A stretch of DNA of 64,000 bases from positions 10,000 to 73,999 of the forward strand of contig DATAOV010000089.1 of assembly GCA_036265535.1 (NCBI GenBank), in the 5' to 3' direction. This DNA is from AC-32 sp036265535 (GTDB lineage Bacteria > Actinomycetota > Thermoleophilia > Gaiellales > Gaiellaceae). Shown piece by piece: positions 1-7,619 of the stretch. Each line of letters begins with the position of its first letter. The first letter of the stretch is position 1. Made by a program: the position numbers and the translations under genes. The notes beneath the pieces were generated by a model. It worked only from the letters and a program-made list of their open reading frames with translations, was not told where the DNA came from and did not search any database.

Positions 1-1788
1 TCACTTCTTTCCTCCGTCCAGGTTGAGCACGGCCAGAAAGGCCTCCTGCGGCACTTCCACGGAGCCGACCTGCTTCATCCGTTTCTTGCCGGCTTTCTGG
101 CGCTCGAGCAGCTTGCGCTTGCGCGTGATGTCGCCGCCGTAGCACTTGGCGAGCACATCCTTCCGCTTCGCCTTGATCGTCTCGCGCGCGATCACGCGAG
201 AGCCGATGGCCGCCTGAACCGGGACGTCGAAGAACTGCCGCGGGATCTCCTCGCGCAGCCGGTCGACGAGTGCCCGGCCGCGCGCGTACGCGCCGTCGCG
301 ATGCACGATCAGCGAGAGAGCGTCCACCGGCTCCCCGGCGATCAGCACGTCCACCCGGGTCAGGTCGCCCTCGCGGAATCCGATCAGGTCGTAGTCGAAG
401 CTCGCGTACCCGCGCGTGCGGGACTTGAGCTGGTCGTAGTAGTCGAGCACGATCTCCGCGAGCGGCAGCTCGTAGGCCAGCAGCACCCGCTCCTCGGAGA
501 GGTACTCCATGTGGTCGAAGCGACCGCGCCGCTCCGTGTTCAGCTCCATCACCTGCCCGACGTAGTCCTTCGGGACGATGATCGAGGCGCGGATGTACGG
601 CTCCTCGACCCGCTCGATGTCATTCGGCATCTCGGCGGGGTTGTGCACCTCGACCTCCTGGCCCGACTTCGTCACGACCCGGTAGGCGACGTTCGGTGCC
701 GTGACCAGCAGGTCGAGGTCGAACTCGCGCTCGAGCCGCTCGCGCACGATCTCCATGTGGAGCAGCCCGAGAAAGCCGCAGCGGAAGCCGAACCCGAGCG
801 CCTGCGAGGTCTCCGGCTCGTAGAAGAGCGCGGCATCGTTCAGCTTCAGCTTCTCGAGCGCGTCACGGAGCTCGGGGTAGTCGTCGGAGTCGGTCGGGAA
901 CAGGCCGGCGAAGACCATCGGCTTGACGTCCTTGTAGCCCGGCAGCGGCTCGGCGGCGGAGCGCCGCTCGGAGGTCAAGGTGTCTCCGACGCGCAGCTTG
1001 CTGACGTCCTTCAGGCCGGTGATGACGTAACCGACCTCGCCGGCGTTGAGCGCGTCGGCCGCAACCATCGTCGGCGAGAAGAACCCGACCTCCTCGGCCT
1101 CGAAGCGGGTTCCCTGAGCCATTGCCCGCAAGGGCTCGCGGGGGCTGAAGGAGCCGTCGACGACTCGCACGAACGCGACCACGCCCCGGTACTGGTCGTA
1201 CGACGAGTCGAACACGAGCGCCCGCGCGGGCGCCTCGGCATCGCCTGCCGGTGGAGGAATCCGCTCGACGATCGCGTCCAGCACGGCCTCGATTCCCTCG
1301 CCGGTCTTCGCCGAGATCCGGAGCGCGCGCCCGGGATCGTCGCCGACGAGCTCGGCGATCTCGGCGGCCGAGGCGGCGGGATCCGCCTGCGGAAGGTCGA
1401 TCTTGTTCACGACCGGGACGATCTCGAGGTCGTTCTCGATGGCGAGGTACGCGTTCGCGACCGTTTGCGCCTCGATGCCCTGGGCGGCGTCCACGACGAG
1501 CAGCGCGCCCTCGCAGGCCTGGAGCGAACGCGAGACCTCGTAGGTGAAGTCGACGTGGCCCGGCGTGTCGATCAGGTTCAGCTGGCAGCCCTTCCAGGCG
1601 ACCCGCACCGCCTGGGCCTTGATGGTGATCCCGCGCTCGCGCTCCAGCTCCATCGAGTCGAGGACCTGAGCGCGCATGTCGCGGCCGGTGACCGTGTCGG
1701 TGACCTCGAGAATGCGGTCCGCGAGGGTCGACTTCCCATGATCGATGTGGGCGATGATCGAGAAGTTGCGGATCTTGCTCTGCTCCAT
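1..1788 (-). CDS. lepA: Elongation factor 4 (LepA), ribosome back-translocating GTPase
   Basis: 595 aa, the normal full length for EF4. The N-terminal GTPase domain shows the P-loop AHIDHGKST (about residues 13-21), RGITIKA (switch I), DTPGH (about 75-79) and NKID (about 129-132). EF-G-like domains follow, then the LepA-specific C-terminus, rich in Lys/Arg and ending KQVGSVEVPQEAFLAVL. The family binds stalled or mis-translocated ribosomes and catalyses back-translocation. The ATG at 1788 is used. A weak TACCCT -10-like hexamer lies 9 bases upstream and there is no clear Shine-Dalgarno. An acetyltransferase and murJ lie upstream on the same strand. Identification is very secure. Confidence 0.98.
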   Translation of the reverse strand: MEQSKIRNFSIIAHIDHGKSTLADRILEVTDTVTGRDMRAQVLDSMELERERGITIKAQAVRVAWKGCQLNLIDTPGHVDFTYEVSRSLQACEGALLVVDAAQGIEAQTVANAYLAIENDLEIVPVVNKIDLPQADPAASAAEIAELVGDDPGRALRISAKTGEGIEAVLDAIVERIPPPAGDAEAPARALVFDSSYDQYRGVVAFVRVVDGSFSPREPLRAMAQGTRFEAEEVGFFSPTMVAADALNAGEVGYVITGLKDVSKLRVGDTLTSERRSAAEPLPGYKDVKPMVFAGLFPTDSDDYPELRDALEKLKLNDAALFYEPETSQALGFGFRCGFLGLLHMEIVRERLEREFDLDLLVTAPNVAYRVVTKSGQEVEVHNPAEMPNDIERVEEPYIRASIIVPKDYVGQVMELNTERRGRFDHMEYLSEERVLLAYELPLAEIVLDYYDQLKSRTRGYASFDYDLIGFREGDLTRVDVLIAGEPVDALSLIVHRDGAYARGRALVDRLREEIPRQFFDVPVQAAIGSRVIARETIKAKRKDVLAKCYGGDITRKRKLLERQKAGKKRMKQVGSVEVPQEAFLAVLNLDGGKK

Positions 1789-1812
1789 TGCCGACGGAGG
1801 GTAGCGGCGCTG

Positions 1813-2322
1813 TCAGGCGCCTTGGGGTCGTCGGTCGAGCCTCAGCAGGCGATGAGGGACACCGTCCTCCTCGACCTCGCGGACGGGCCGGAAGCCCGCC
1901 TTCTCAAACGCGCGTAGAGAGCGGCTGTTCGCCTCCTCGACGGTCGCGACACACGCCGTCGTTTCCGGATCCGCGAAGACGACGCTCTGGACGAACTCCG
2001 TCAGGACACGTGGTCCCAGGCCGCGGCCGATCGCGTCTGTCTCGCCGATGAAGAGGTCGACGCCTGCGACCCCGGGTCCCACTTGGACGATCGCGTCCCA
2101 CTCGGGATAGTCGGAGACCAGGTAGGTCTGTGCCATCCCGACGCGCCGGTCGTCGACCACGATCAGATAGTGCTCCGTCGGCGCGCTCCGTTCGGCCGAC
2201 GCCGCGTACTCGGCCATGGCGTCCTCGATCGGGTCGCGCCACCAGCGCCGAACGTGCTCGCGCTCGAGCCACTCCCGAAGGAGCGGAAGGTCGCGCACGG
2301 TCAGCGGCTCGAATCGAGTCAC
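1813..2322 (-). CDS. GNAT-family N-acetyltransferase (AAC(6')-like fold)
   Basis: 169 aa. It opens with the LREWLEREHVRRWW pattern seen in the acetyltransf_8 / aminoglycoside-6'-acetyltransferase-like branch of GNAT proteins. The acetyl-CoA site GRGLGPRVL lies near residue 115, with ANSRSLRAFEKAGF towards the C-terminus. The GTG start overlaps the murJ stop by 4 bases (GTGA), so it is probably translated by coupling to murJ. The substrate cannot be read from sequence. A resistance role is possible but unsupported, since many such proteins modify ribosomal proteins or small amines. Confidence 0.85.
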   Translation of the reverse strand: MTRFEPLTVRDLPLLREWLEREHVRRWWRDPIEDAMAEYAASAERSAPTEHYLIVVDDRRVGMAQTYLVSDYPEWDAIVQVGPGVAGVDLFIGETDAIGRGLGPRVLTEFVQSVVFADPETTACVATVEEANSRSLRAFEKAGFRPVREVEEDGVPHRLLRLDRRPQGA

Positions 2323-3899
2323 GAGGGTTCGCGCTGCCGACGCAGCGACAGGAGCGCGTGGAGCTCACGGACGCCCAGCACCCGGCATGACGCCCCGTAG
2401 ACGACGCCACCGACGACAAATGCGGAGCTGACCGCGACGATCTGGGCGGCGAGCGACTGCCCGAGAGCCTCGTGGAGGCCACGCCAGGTCCCGTAGGCAG
2501 CGGCGGCAAGCGCCGCGGCCGCCAGCACTATGAGCCCGAAGGCCCGCGCCGTTTCCGCCAGCTCGATCCGCCCCAGGCGGCGCCGCAGCAACTCGAGGAG
2601 CACAGCCGTGCCGGCGATGTTCACGATCGTCGTCGAGAGCGGGATGCCCCACGTTCCGAAGCGATAGAAGGCCCAGTCGAGGAGCGCGTTGAGGCCGAGG
2701 TTCCCGAGGGCGACGGCCGTCGGCACCCAGGGCGACTGAAGGCTGAAGAAGGCGCGGTTCAGCATCAGCATCGTGCCGTTGAACGTGAGGCCGGCGGCGA
2801 AGGCGGCGAGGGCGCCGGCCACAACCGGCGTCTGATCGGGAGCGAACTCGCCTCGCTGATAGATGAGGCGGACGATCGGCTCGGCCAATACGGCCGAGAA
2901 GACGCTCGCCGGAACGAGCAGGAACGCGATCTGCCGCAGTCCGACGCCGACCATGTGGCGGAAGCCGTCCACGTCGCCGCGCGCCGCGAGCCGTGACAGC
3001 GAGGGGAAGAGGACGGTCGCGACCGCGACCGAGAACATGCCCTGGGGGAGCATGTAGACCCTGAAGGCCTTGTCGATCGCGCTCGGAGCCAGCTCGGGGT
3101 CGATCAGCCTCGAGGCGAAGATCGAGTCGATGACCAGGTTGAAGTTGATCAGGCCGAGCCCGATCGTCACCGGCACCATCAGCGTGAATACCCGCCGGAT
3201 CGCCGGGTCGCGCCAGTCGAGCACCATCTGGAGCCGGCCGTCGAGTCCTCGTAGCCACGGCAGCGGGAGCAGGACCTGGATCACCGTGCCGATCACGATC
3301 GAGACGGCGTAGACGTACAGCTTGGTGTCGAGCGAATCGGCCCGCGGAACGCCGAGAACGAGGCCAACGATGATCGCGAGATTCCAGAACACCGGCGACA
3401 GCGCAGGGACGGTGAAGTGGTCGTAGCTGTTGAGGATCCCGACGATCACGCCGGAGACTCCGAGCAGCACGATGATCGGGAACAGGATCCGGGAGAGCGT
3501 GATCGCGAGCGCCTTGTCGCCGCCGGGGTCACCGAAGGGGGCGATCACGAGCGGCGCGAAGATGATCAGGAGCGCGGTGAGGGCGCCGAGGCCGAGCAGC
3601 ATCAACCAGAAAAGGGTCGAGGCCACGCGCCACGCGCGTTTCCGGTCTCCCTTCTCGAGCAACTCGCTGAAGACCGGGACGAAGGCGGAGGAGAGCGCAG
3701 CGTCCGCGACGAGCGAGCGGAAGAGATTCGGCACCTGGAAGGCGACCGTGAAGGCGTTGATCTTGCCGGCTGCGCCGAAGTAGTACGCCGCGACGATCTC
3801 GCGGACGAGGCCGAGCACCCGGGAGATTCCGGTGGCGAGCGCGAAGATCGCCGTCGACCGCGCCAGCCGTCGGCCGCGGGCCGCGCGCTGCTCGTACAC
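2319..3899 (-). CDS. murJ: Lipid II flippase MurJ (MviN family)
   Basis: About 526 aa of predicted polytopic membrane protein with the MurJ signature near the N-terminus (TGISRVLGLVREIVAAYYFGA), so it belongs to the MOP superfamily that flips the peptidoglycan precursor lipid II across the membrane. A longer ATG start at 3932 exists. I prefer the GTG at 3899 because a near-consensus -10 (TATACT, 3907-3912 on the minus strand) sits exactly 7 bases upstream, which implies a leaderless transcript and would place the ATG upstream of transcription. The C-terminus overlaps the following acetyltransferase by 4 bases. Confidence 0.93.
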   Translation of the reverse strand: MYEQRAARGRRLARSTAIFALATGISRVLGLVREIVAAYYFGAAGKINAFTVAFQVPNLFRSLVADAALSSAFVPVFSELLEKGDRKRAWRVASTLFWLMLLGLGALTALLIIFAPLVIAPFGDPGGDKALAITLSRILFPIIVLLGVSGVIVGILNSYDHFTVPALSPVFWNLAIIVGLVLGVPRADSLDTKLYVYAVSIVIGTVIQVLLPLPWLRGLDGRLQMVLDWRDPAIRRVFTLMVPVTIGLGLINFNLVIDSIFASRLIDPELAPSAIDKAFRVYMLPQGMFSVAVATVLFPSLSRLAARGDVDGFRHMVGVGLRQIAFLLVPASVFSAVLAEPIVRLIYQRGEFAPDQTPVVAGALAAFAAGLTFNGTMLMLNRAFFSLQSPWVPTAVALGNLGLNALLDWAFYRFGTWGIPLSTTIVNIAGTAVLLELLRRRLGRIELAETARAFGLIVLAAAALAAAAYGTWRGLHEALGQSLAAQIVAVSSAFVVGGVVYGASCRVLGVRELHALLSLRRQREPS

Positions 3900-3906
3900 G
3901 CGAGCG

Positions 3907-3912
3907 AGTATA
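3907..3912 (-). promoter_or_regulatory. -10 element of murJ, probable leaderless promoter
   Basis: On the minus strand TATACT is followed by 7 bases and then GTG of murJ. The spacing places transcription start at or beside the start codon. No convincing -35 is visible at 16-18 bases. The same TANNNT-N7/8-start geometry recurs at other genes in this window. Confidence 0.5.
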
Positions 3913-4103
3913 GGAACGGGCTCCGTCGGCATCGTGAACCGCCTTCGTCGGAATCGACCGTTCGGGCCGCGTCCAGTCGGGCCGCTGCGCCTGGCAGGTA
4001 GCCCGGCCTCCTCCCCGCTGAGAGCCTAGTCGCCCAAACTGCGCGTGTCTGTCGACGGACTGCGTCGAAATCGTGACGAGCGCCTGACTGCTACCATCGT
4101 CCG

Positions 4104-4123
4104 GCCCGCGGAGCGGGCATTTT
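4104..4123 (+). promoter_or_regulatory. Terminator-like hairpin in the rpsT leader
   Basis: GCCCGC and GCGGGC pair around a GGA loop (4104-4118) and are followed by ATTTT, ending 6 bases before the rpsT ATG. A -10-like TACCAT preceded by TGC lies just upstream (4092-4097), so the hairpin would be in the mRNA leader. No Shine-Dalgarno is visible. It could be an attenuator or an S20 feedback site. S20 autoregulation is known in E. coli but through a different structure. Confidence 0.4.
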
Positions 4124-4129
4124 CACGCT

Positions 4130-4393
4130 ATGCCCAACATCAAGCAGCAGAAGAAGCGCGTCCGGATCGCGGCACAGGAGCGCCTCGAGAATCTCCGCTA
4201 CGCCTCGACGGTCAAGACCCTGACGCGTCGGCTCCGTGCCGCCGTAGCCGACGGCGACAAGGATCAGATCGCAGCCGACCACCGCGAGCTCGTGCGCTGG
4301 ATCGACAAGGCCGCGTCGCGTGGCGCACTGCATCGCAACACCGCAGCGCGCAAGAAGGCGCAGGCCGCGAAGCTCGTCGCCGGTGACTCCTAG
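4130..4393 (+). CDS. rpsT: 30S ribosomal protein S20
   Basis: 87 aa, the usual length. It begins MPNIKQQKKRVRIAAQERL and is a basic, mainly helical primary 16S rRNA-binding protein. It has the conserved GALHRNTAARKKAQ segment near the C-terminus. It is the only plus-strand gene between the minus-strand murJ and holA, and its stop overlaps the holA stop (4390-4393), so the two genes converge with no intervening terminator. The short leader contains a hairpin followed by T residues. Identification is very secure. Confidence 0.97.
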   Translation: MPNIKQQKKRVRIAAQERLENLRYASTVKTLTRRLRAAVADGDKDQIAADHRELVRWIDKAASRGALHRNTAARKKAQAAKLVAGDS

Positions 4394-5382
4394 CCTGTCC
4401 GCACAGGCTCGCGCGGGCGAGTGATGTCCACCAGGGCCCGCGTGAACTCGAGCTCGCCCGGGAGCTTGCTGCCACCCTTCAGCGCAAGGTCGAGCCGGGC
4501 GAGCCGGATCACCGCGTCCCCGAGCTCCTCCTCGCCGAAGTTGCGCGCCTGCTCGTAGAGCTTCTGCACATAGAACCGGTTGCGCTTCAGCCGGTCGGCG
4601 GCAGCTGCGGGCGGGACGCCTTCGGCATCCAACGCCTGGCACTCACGCACGCGCGAGACGTGGTTCGTCACCAAGGCCGCGATCCGCAGGAAAACATCTC
4701 TCGGCGAGTCGCCGGACCGCTCGACGATTCGCTCGCTCGCGGCGAGCACCGCGGCCACGTCACGACGACCCCACGCGTCGGTGAGGTCGAACGGAGGGGT
4801 ATCGGCTCGTGCCGGGACCAGCTCGGCCACCTCCCGCTCGCCGATTCGCTGGCCAGCCGCCCAGGTGCTGAGCTTGTCCACCTCGGTGGCGAGTTCGTCG
4901 GCGCTGTCGCCCGCGAGCTCGACGAGGGCGCGCGCCGCCTCGTGGTCGATGACGATGCCGCGTTCATGAAACTGCTGCTCCACCCACTTCGGCAGGTCCG
5001 CTTTTCGCCCGCGTTTCGGGAGGTCGTAGACCAGGATCTTCCCGGCCTTCGCAACCGCCTTGGCGAGCGGAGAGTCCCGCTTGAGCTCAATCCCGACGAG
5101 TGCGAGGACGCTCGTCGGAGCCGGCTTGCGTAGGTACTCCTGCACTGCCTTCACGTCAGGTGCCTTCCAGCGCTCCACCTGCTCGACGACCACGAGCCGC
5201 CGCTCGACGGCGAAGAGGCCGAGGGCGTTGCACGACGCCGCGGCGTCCTCACCGCTCGCTTCGGCTGCGTCCAGCGTCTCCGTCGCGTCCTCCCCGACCC
5301 GATCCCGGAGACGGCGTAGGGCGCGAACCACCTTCGGGTGGTCGGTGCCGGTGATCAGATACGCGGAGAGGAGCTCTGCCAC
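4390..5382 (-). CDS. holA: DNA polymerase III subunit delta
   Basis: 330 aa. It begins VAELLSAYLITGTDHPKVVR, the typical HolA N-terminus (AYLI-G-D). Clamp-loader motifs follow, including ELAGDSADELATEVDKL in the AAA+ lid region and a C-terminal bundle ending RALVDITRP. The subunit opens the beta clamp within the clamp loader. The frame stays open far upstream, but I place the start at GTG 5382: homology begins there, and TATGCT lies 8 bases upstream, suggesting leaderless expression from within the 3' end of comEC, which it overlaps by 28 bases. The HolA-ComEC-ComEA order is common in Gram-positive bacteria. Confidence 0.93.
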   Translation of the reverse strand: MAELLSAYLITGTDHPKVVRALRRLRDRVGEDATETLDAAEASGEDAAASCNALGLFAVERRLVVVEQVERWKAPDVKAVQEYLRKPAPTSVLALVGIELKRDSPLAKAVAKAGKILVYDLPKRGRKADLPKWVEQQFHERGIVIDHEAARALVELAGDSADELATEVDKLSTWAAGQRIGEREVAELVPARADTPPFDLTDAWGRRDVAAVLAASERIVERSGDSPRDVFLRIAALVTNHVSRVRECQALDAEGVPPAAAADRLKRNRFYVQKLYEQARNFGEEELGDAVIRLARLDLALKGGSKLPGELEFTRALVDITRPREPVRTG

Positions 5383-6806
5383 CGCCGCCAAGCATAGGCG
5401 GCGGCCGGGATCGCCAGCGCAAGCAGAACCGCGAGAGAACGACCCGAGTTGACCTGCGCGCCGGGAAGTCCTCCGACCACGCGCGCGCAGAGCGCGAGAT
5501 AGGCCGCACACCAGCCGTTGACCCACGCAATCGCGGTCGCCGCGGGTGGAAAGACAATTCCGGCGAGGGCGCTCGCAAACGCGAGGCCGAGCAGCGGCGC
5601 AACCGCCGGTGCGGCCGCAGCATTGGCGGGCACCGTCAGCAACGGGACCGCGTGGAACTGAAGCCAGAGGACAGGAGCGGTCGCCAATCCGCACACGGTT
5701 GAGACAGCCAACACCGCTCCGAGCTGCCCCGGGAGCGGGTAGCCCTCGAGCGCGATTGCCAGCCGCGGGACGAGCACGAAGATCGCCGCCACGGCCGCGA
5801 ACGAGAGCTGGAATCCGGGCTCGAGGAGGCTGTACGGGTTCCACGTCAGCAGTACGAGCGCGCCCAGCAGGAGGAAGTACCAGCGGTCGACCGGTCGCGC
5901 CGCGAGCCACGCGAGCGAGACGAGCGCACCGGCGATTCCTGCCCGCACGACAGACGGCTGGGCCCCCACGGCGAGCACGTAGCCGACGATCGAGACAAGC
6001 GCTCCGATCTGCCCGAGCCAGCGCGGCAGCCCCAGCAACCATGCAAGCCCGAGCGCTCCTCCGGCCACCAGCACGACATTCTGTCCCGACACCGCGAGGA
6101 GGTGGTAGAGCCCCGAGGCGCGGAAGCGCTGACGCAGGTCTTCCGACAACGCCTGCTCGTCCCCCAGCACGACACCCTCGACGATCCCACGCCGGTCGCC
6201 GGTCAGCCCCGGCGCGATCGAGCCTGCCAGCCCTGCTCGCAGCCGATCGGCCAGGCCGCCGAGCCCACCGCGGCGGCCGACGATCCGCCAGCGGTCTGCG
6301 TGCAGGACGACGTGCACGCCGCGGCGTCGGAGCCACGTTCGCTCGTCGAAGCCGTCCTTCGCGGGCCTTGGAAGCCGCACCGTGGTGACCGCCTCGAGGA
6401 CAGCGCCCTGCGGTGGCGCTCGGCCGGGGGGAAGCTCGAGCAGCACTGCCTCGCGCAGGCGGAGCCGGCCGAAGCGCCGTACCAGGCCCGGCACGCGCAG
6501 CTCGAACCGCGTCCTGCGAGCCGGCGCGGTCACCACCACCCGGGCCCGCTCGGACGTGTCCACGCGGCCGAGCAGCACACTGCGGTCGAGGGCCTGCAGG
6601 CGAGCGCTTCCCCACCACCACGCGAGCAGCACCAGAGCGGCGCAGATCAGCCAGAGCCTGCGCTCACCCGGGGCGGCAATCGCACCGCAGCTGACCACCC
6701 CCGCCGCAACGGCTGCGGGCCACGAGCTTCGAGCCAGGTTGGCGAGCGCCAGGCCGAGGCAGAGCGACGCCGCGAAGACGTGCGGCGAGGCTCGACTCGG
6801 GGTCAC
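5355..6806 (-). CDS. comEC: ComEC/Rec2-type DNA uptake channel, short form
   Basis: 483 aa. N-terminal hydrophobic helices are followed by a DUF4131-like region and then the Competence domain, with the conserved LLAVSGQNVVLVAGG segment (about residues 237-251) and multiple membrane helices. ComEC is the inner-membrane channel for single-stranded DNA in natural transformation. Many homologues are 700-800 aa and end in a metallo-beta-lactamase-like domain. That domain is absent here, because the protein stops just after the last membrane segment (SSSPRI). Short forms are known. The start overlaps the comEA stop by 4 bases, indicating coupled translation. Confidence 0.88.
   Translation of the reverse strand: MTPSRASPHVFAASLCLGLALANLARSSWPAAVAAGVVSCGAIAAPGERRLWLICAALVLLAWWWGSARLQALDRSVLLGRVDTSERARVVVTAPARRTRFELRVPGLVRRFGRLRLREAVLLELPPGRAPPQGAVLEAVTTVRLPRPAKDGFDERTWLRRRGVHVVLHADRWRIVGRRGGLGGLADRLRAGLAGSIAPGLTGDRRGIVEGVVLGDEQALSEDLRQRFRASGLYHLLAVSGQNVVLVAGGALGLAWLLGLPRWLGQIGALVSIVGYVLAVGAQPSVVRAGIAGALVSLAWLAARPVDRWYFLLLGALVLLTWNPYSLLEPGFQLSFAAVAAIFVLVPRLAIALEGYPLPGQLGAVLAVSTVCGLATAPVLWLQFHAVPLLTVPANAAAAPAVAPLLGLAFASALAGIVFPPAATAIAWVNGWCAAYLALCARVVGGLPGAQVNSGRSLAVLLALAIPAAAYAWRRWQSSSPRI
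5391..5396 (-). promoter_or_regulatory. -10 element of holA inside comEC
   Basis: Minus-strand TATGCT is followed by 8 bases and the holA GTG. It lies within the last codons of comEC and would give holA transcription independent of the com genes. Confidence 0.4.
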
Positions 6807-7402
6807 GGCGCCACCAGATCGCGAAGCTGATCCATCCGCGAGGGGCCGATTCCCGGGACGGCGTCGAGCTCGTCGACCGAGCTGAACGCACCGTGCTTCG
6901 CGCGGTAGTCAAGGATCTTCTGCGCCGTCACCGGACCGATCCCGGGAAGCGAGTCGAGCTGGTCGAGCGTGGCGGTGCTGAGGTGCACGGGCCCGGTAGT
7001 CGGCGTGCCGCTCACCCCCGCCGCGCCTGCGCCCGCAGCCCCTCCTGCGGCTCCCCGCTTCGGGACCACGACCTGCTCGCCGTCGGCGAGCGGGGCCGCG
7101 AGGTTGACCATCGAGAGGTCGGCCTTCCCCGTGGCCCCGCCCGCGCGGGCAACGGCGTCCGCGATCCGCGCACCCTGCACCAGCCGGTAGAGGCCCGGCC
7201 GGCGCACCGCGCCGACGACGTCAACCACCACCCGCGCGGCCGGCAGCCCGGTCACGCCCGCGCCCTCAGCCGGCGGCGGGGGGAGTGGCGCCACCGTGGT
7301 CGTGCCTGCGCCCAGGACGAACCGTCCCGCGAGCAGGATCAGCGCGAGCGAGCCCGCGGCGGCCAGGAGCAGCCGCCGCCGCTGGAGGAGGAACTCCGGC
7401 AT
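6803..7402 (-). CDS. comEA: ComEA-type DNA-binding competence protein
   Basis: 199 aa. A single membrane anchor near the N-terminus (LLLAAAGSLALILLAGRFVL) is followed by a Pro-rich stretch. Next comes an SLBB domain (VVVDVVGAVRRPGLYRL, about residues 58-74), a Gly/Ala linker, and a C-terminal helix-hairpin-helix domain with two HhH units (LDSLPGIGPVTAQKIL and LDAVPGIGPSRMDQLR). ComEA binds incoming double-stranded DNA outside the membrane and hands it to ComEC, the next gene, whose start it overlaps. A cluster of GTGAC repeats lies just upstream. Confidence 0.95.
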   Translation of the reverse strand: MPEFLLQRRRLLLAAAGSLALILLAGRFVLGAGTTTVAPLPPPPAEGAGVTGLPAARVVVDVVGAVRRPGLYRLVQGARIADAVARAGGATGKADLSMVNLAAPLADGEQVVVPKRGAAGGAAGAGAAGVSGTPTTGPVHLSTATLDQLDSLPGIGPVTAQKILDYRAKHGAFSSVDELDAVPGIGPSRMDQLRDLVAP

Positions 7403-7424
7403 CGCTCGAGCGTGCCCGAGAAAT

Positions 7425-7463
7425 CGTCACGTGTGGGTGACGCGACCGTGACGGAAGCGTGAC
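7425..7463. repeat. GTGAC repeats at 11-base spacing plus inverted repeat upstream of comEA
   Basis: GTGAC occurs at 7437, 7448 and 7459, each 11 bases apart, i.e. on nearly the same helix face. The first copy also forms an inverted repeat with CGTCAC at 7425-7430 (six-base spacer). The array starts about 23 bp upstream of the comEA start codon, so it is a candidate operator. The rest of 7403-7619 shows nothing else clear. Confidence 0.4.
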
Positions 7464-7619
7464 TAGGAGGGTTTGGGGGACGGCGCTCGTCGCGGGAGTG
7501 CGTTCCGAGGCAAGGACGCAGGGAGCGCCCGTATCCACTGGAAACGGGCGCGACCGAGGACGCAGCCGTGGGGCGAGCGGCGTGCGCCGGGGACACAGAC
7601 GGCGTTTCGTCAAGCCCTC

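Noticed and set aside
301..1917. 538-codon open frame antisense to lepA
   Set aside because: lepA is unambiguous on the opposite strand; the antisense frame has no motif.
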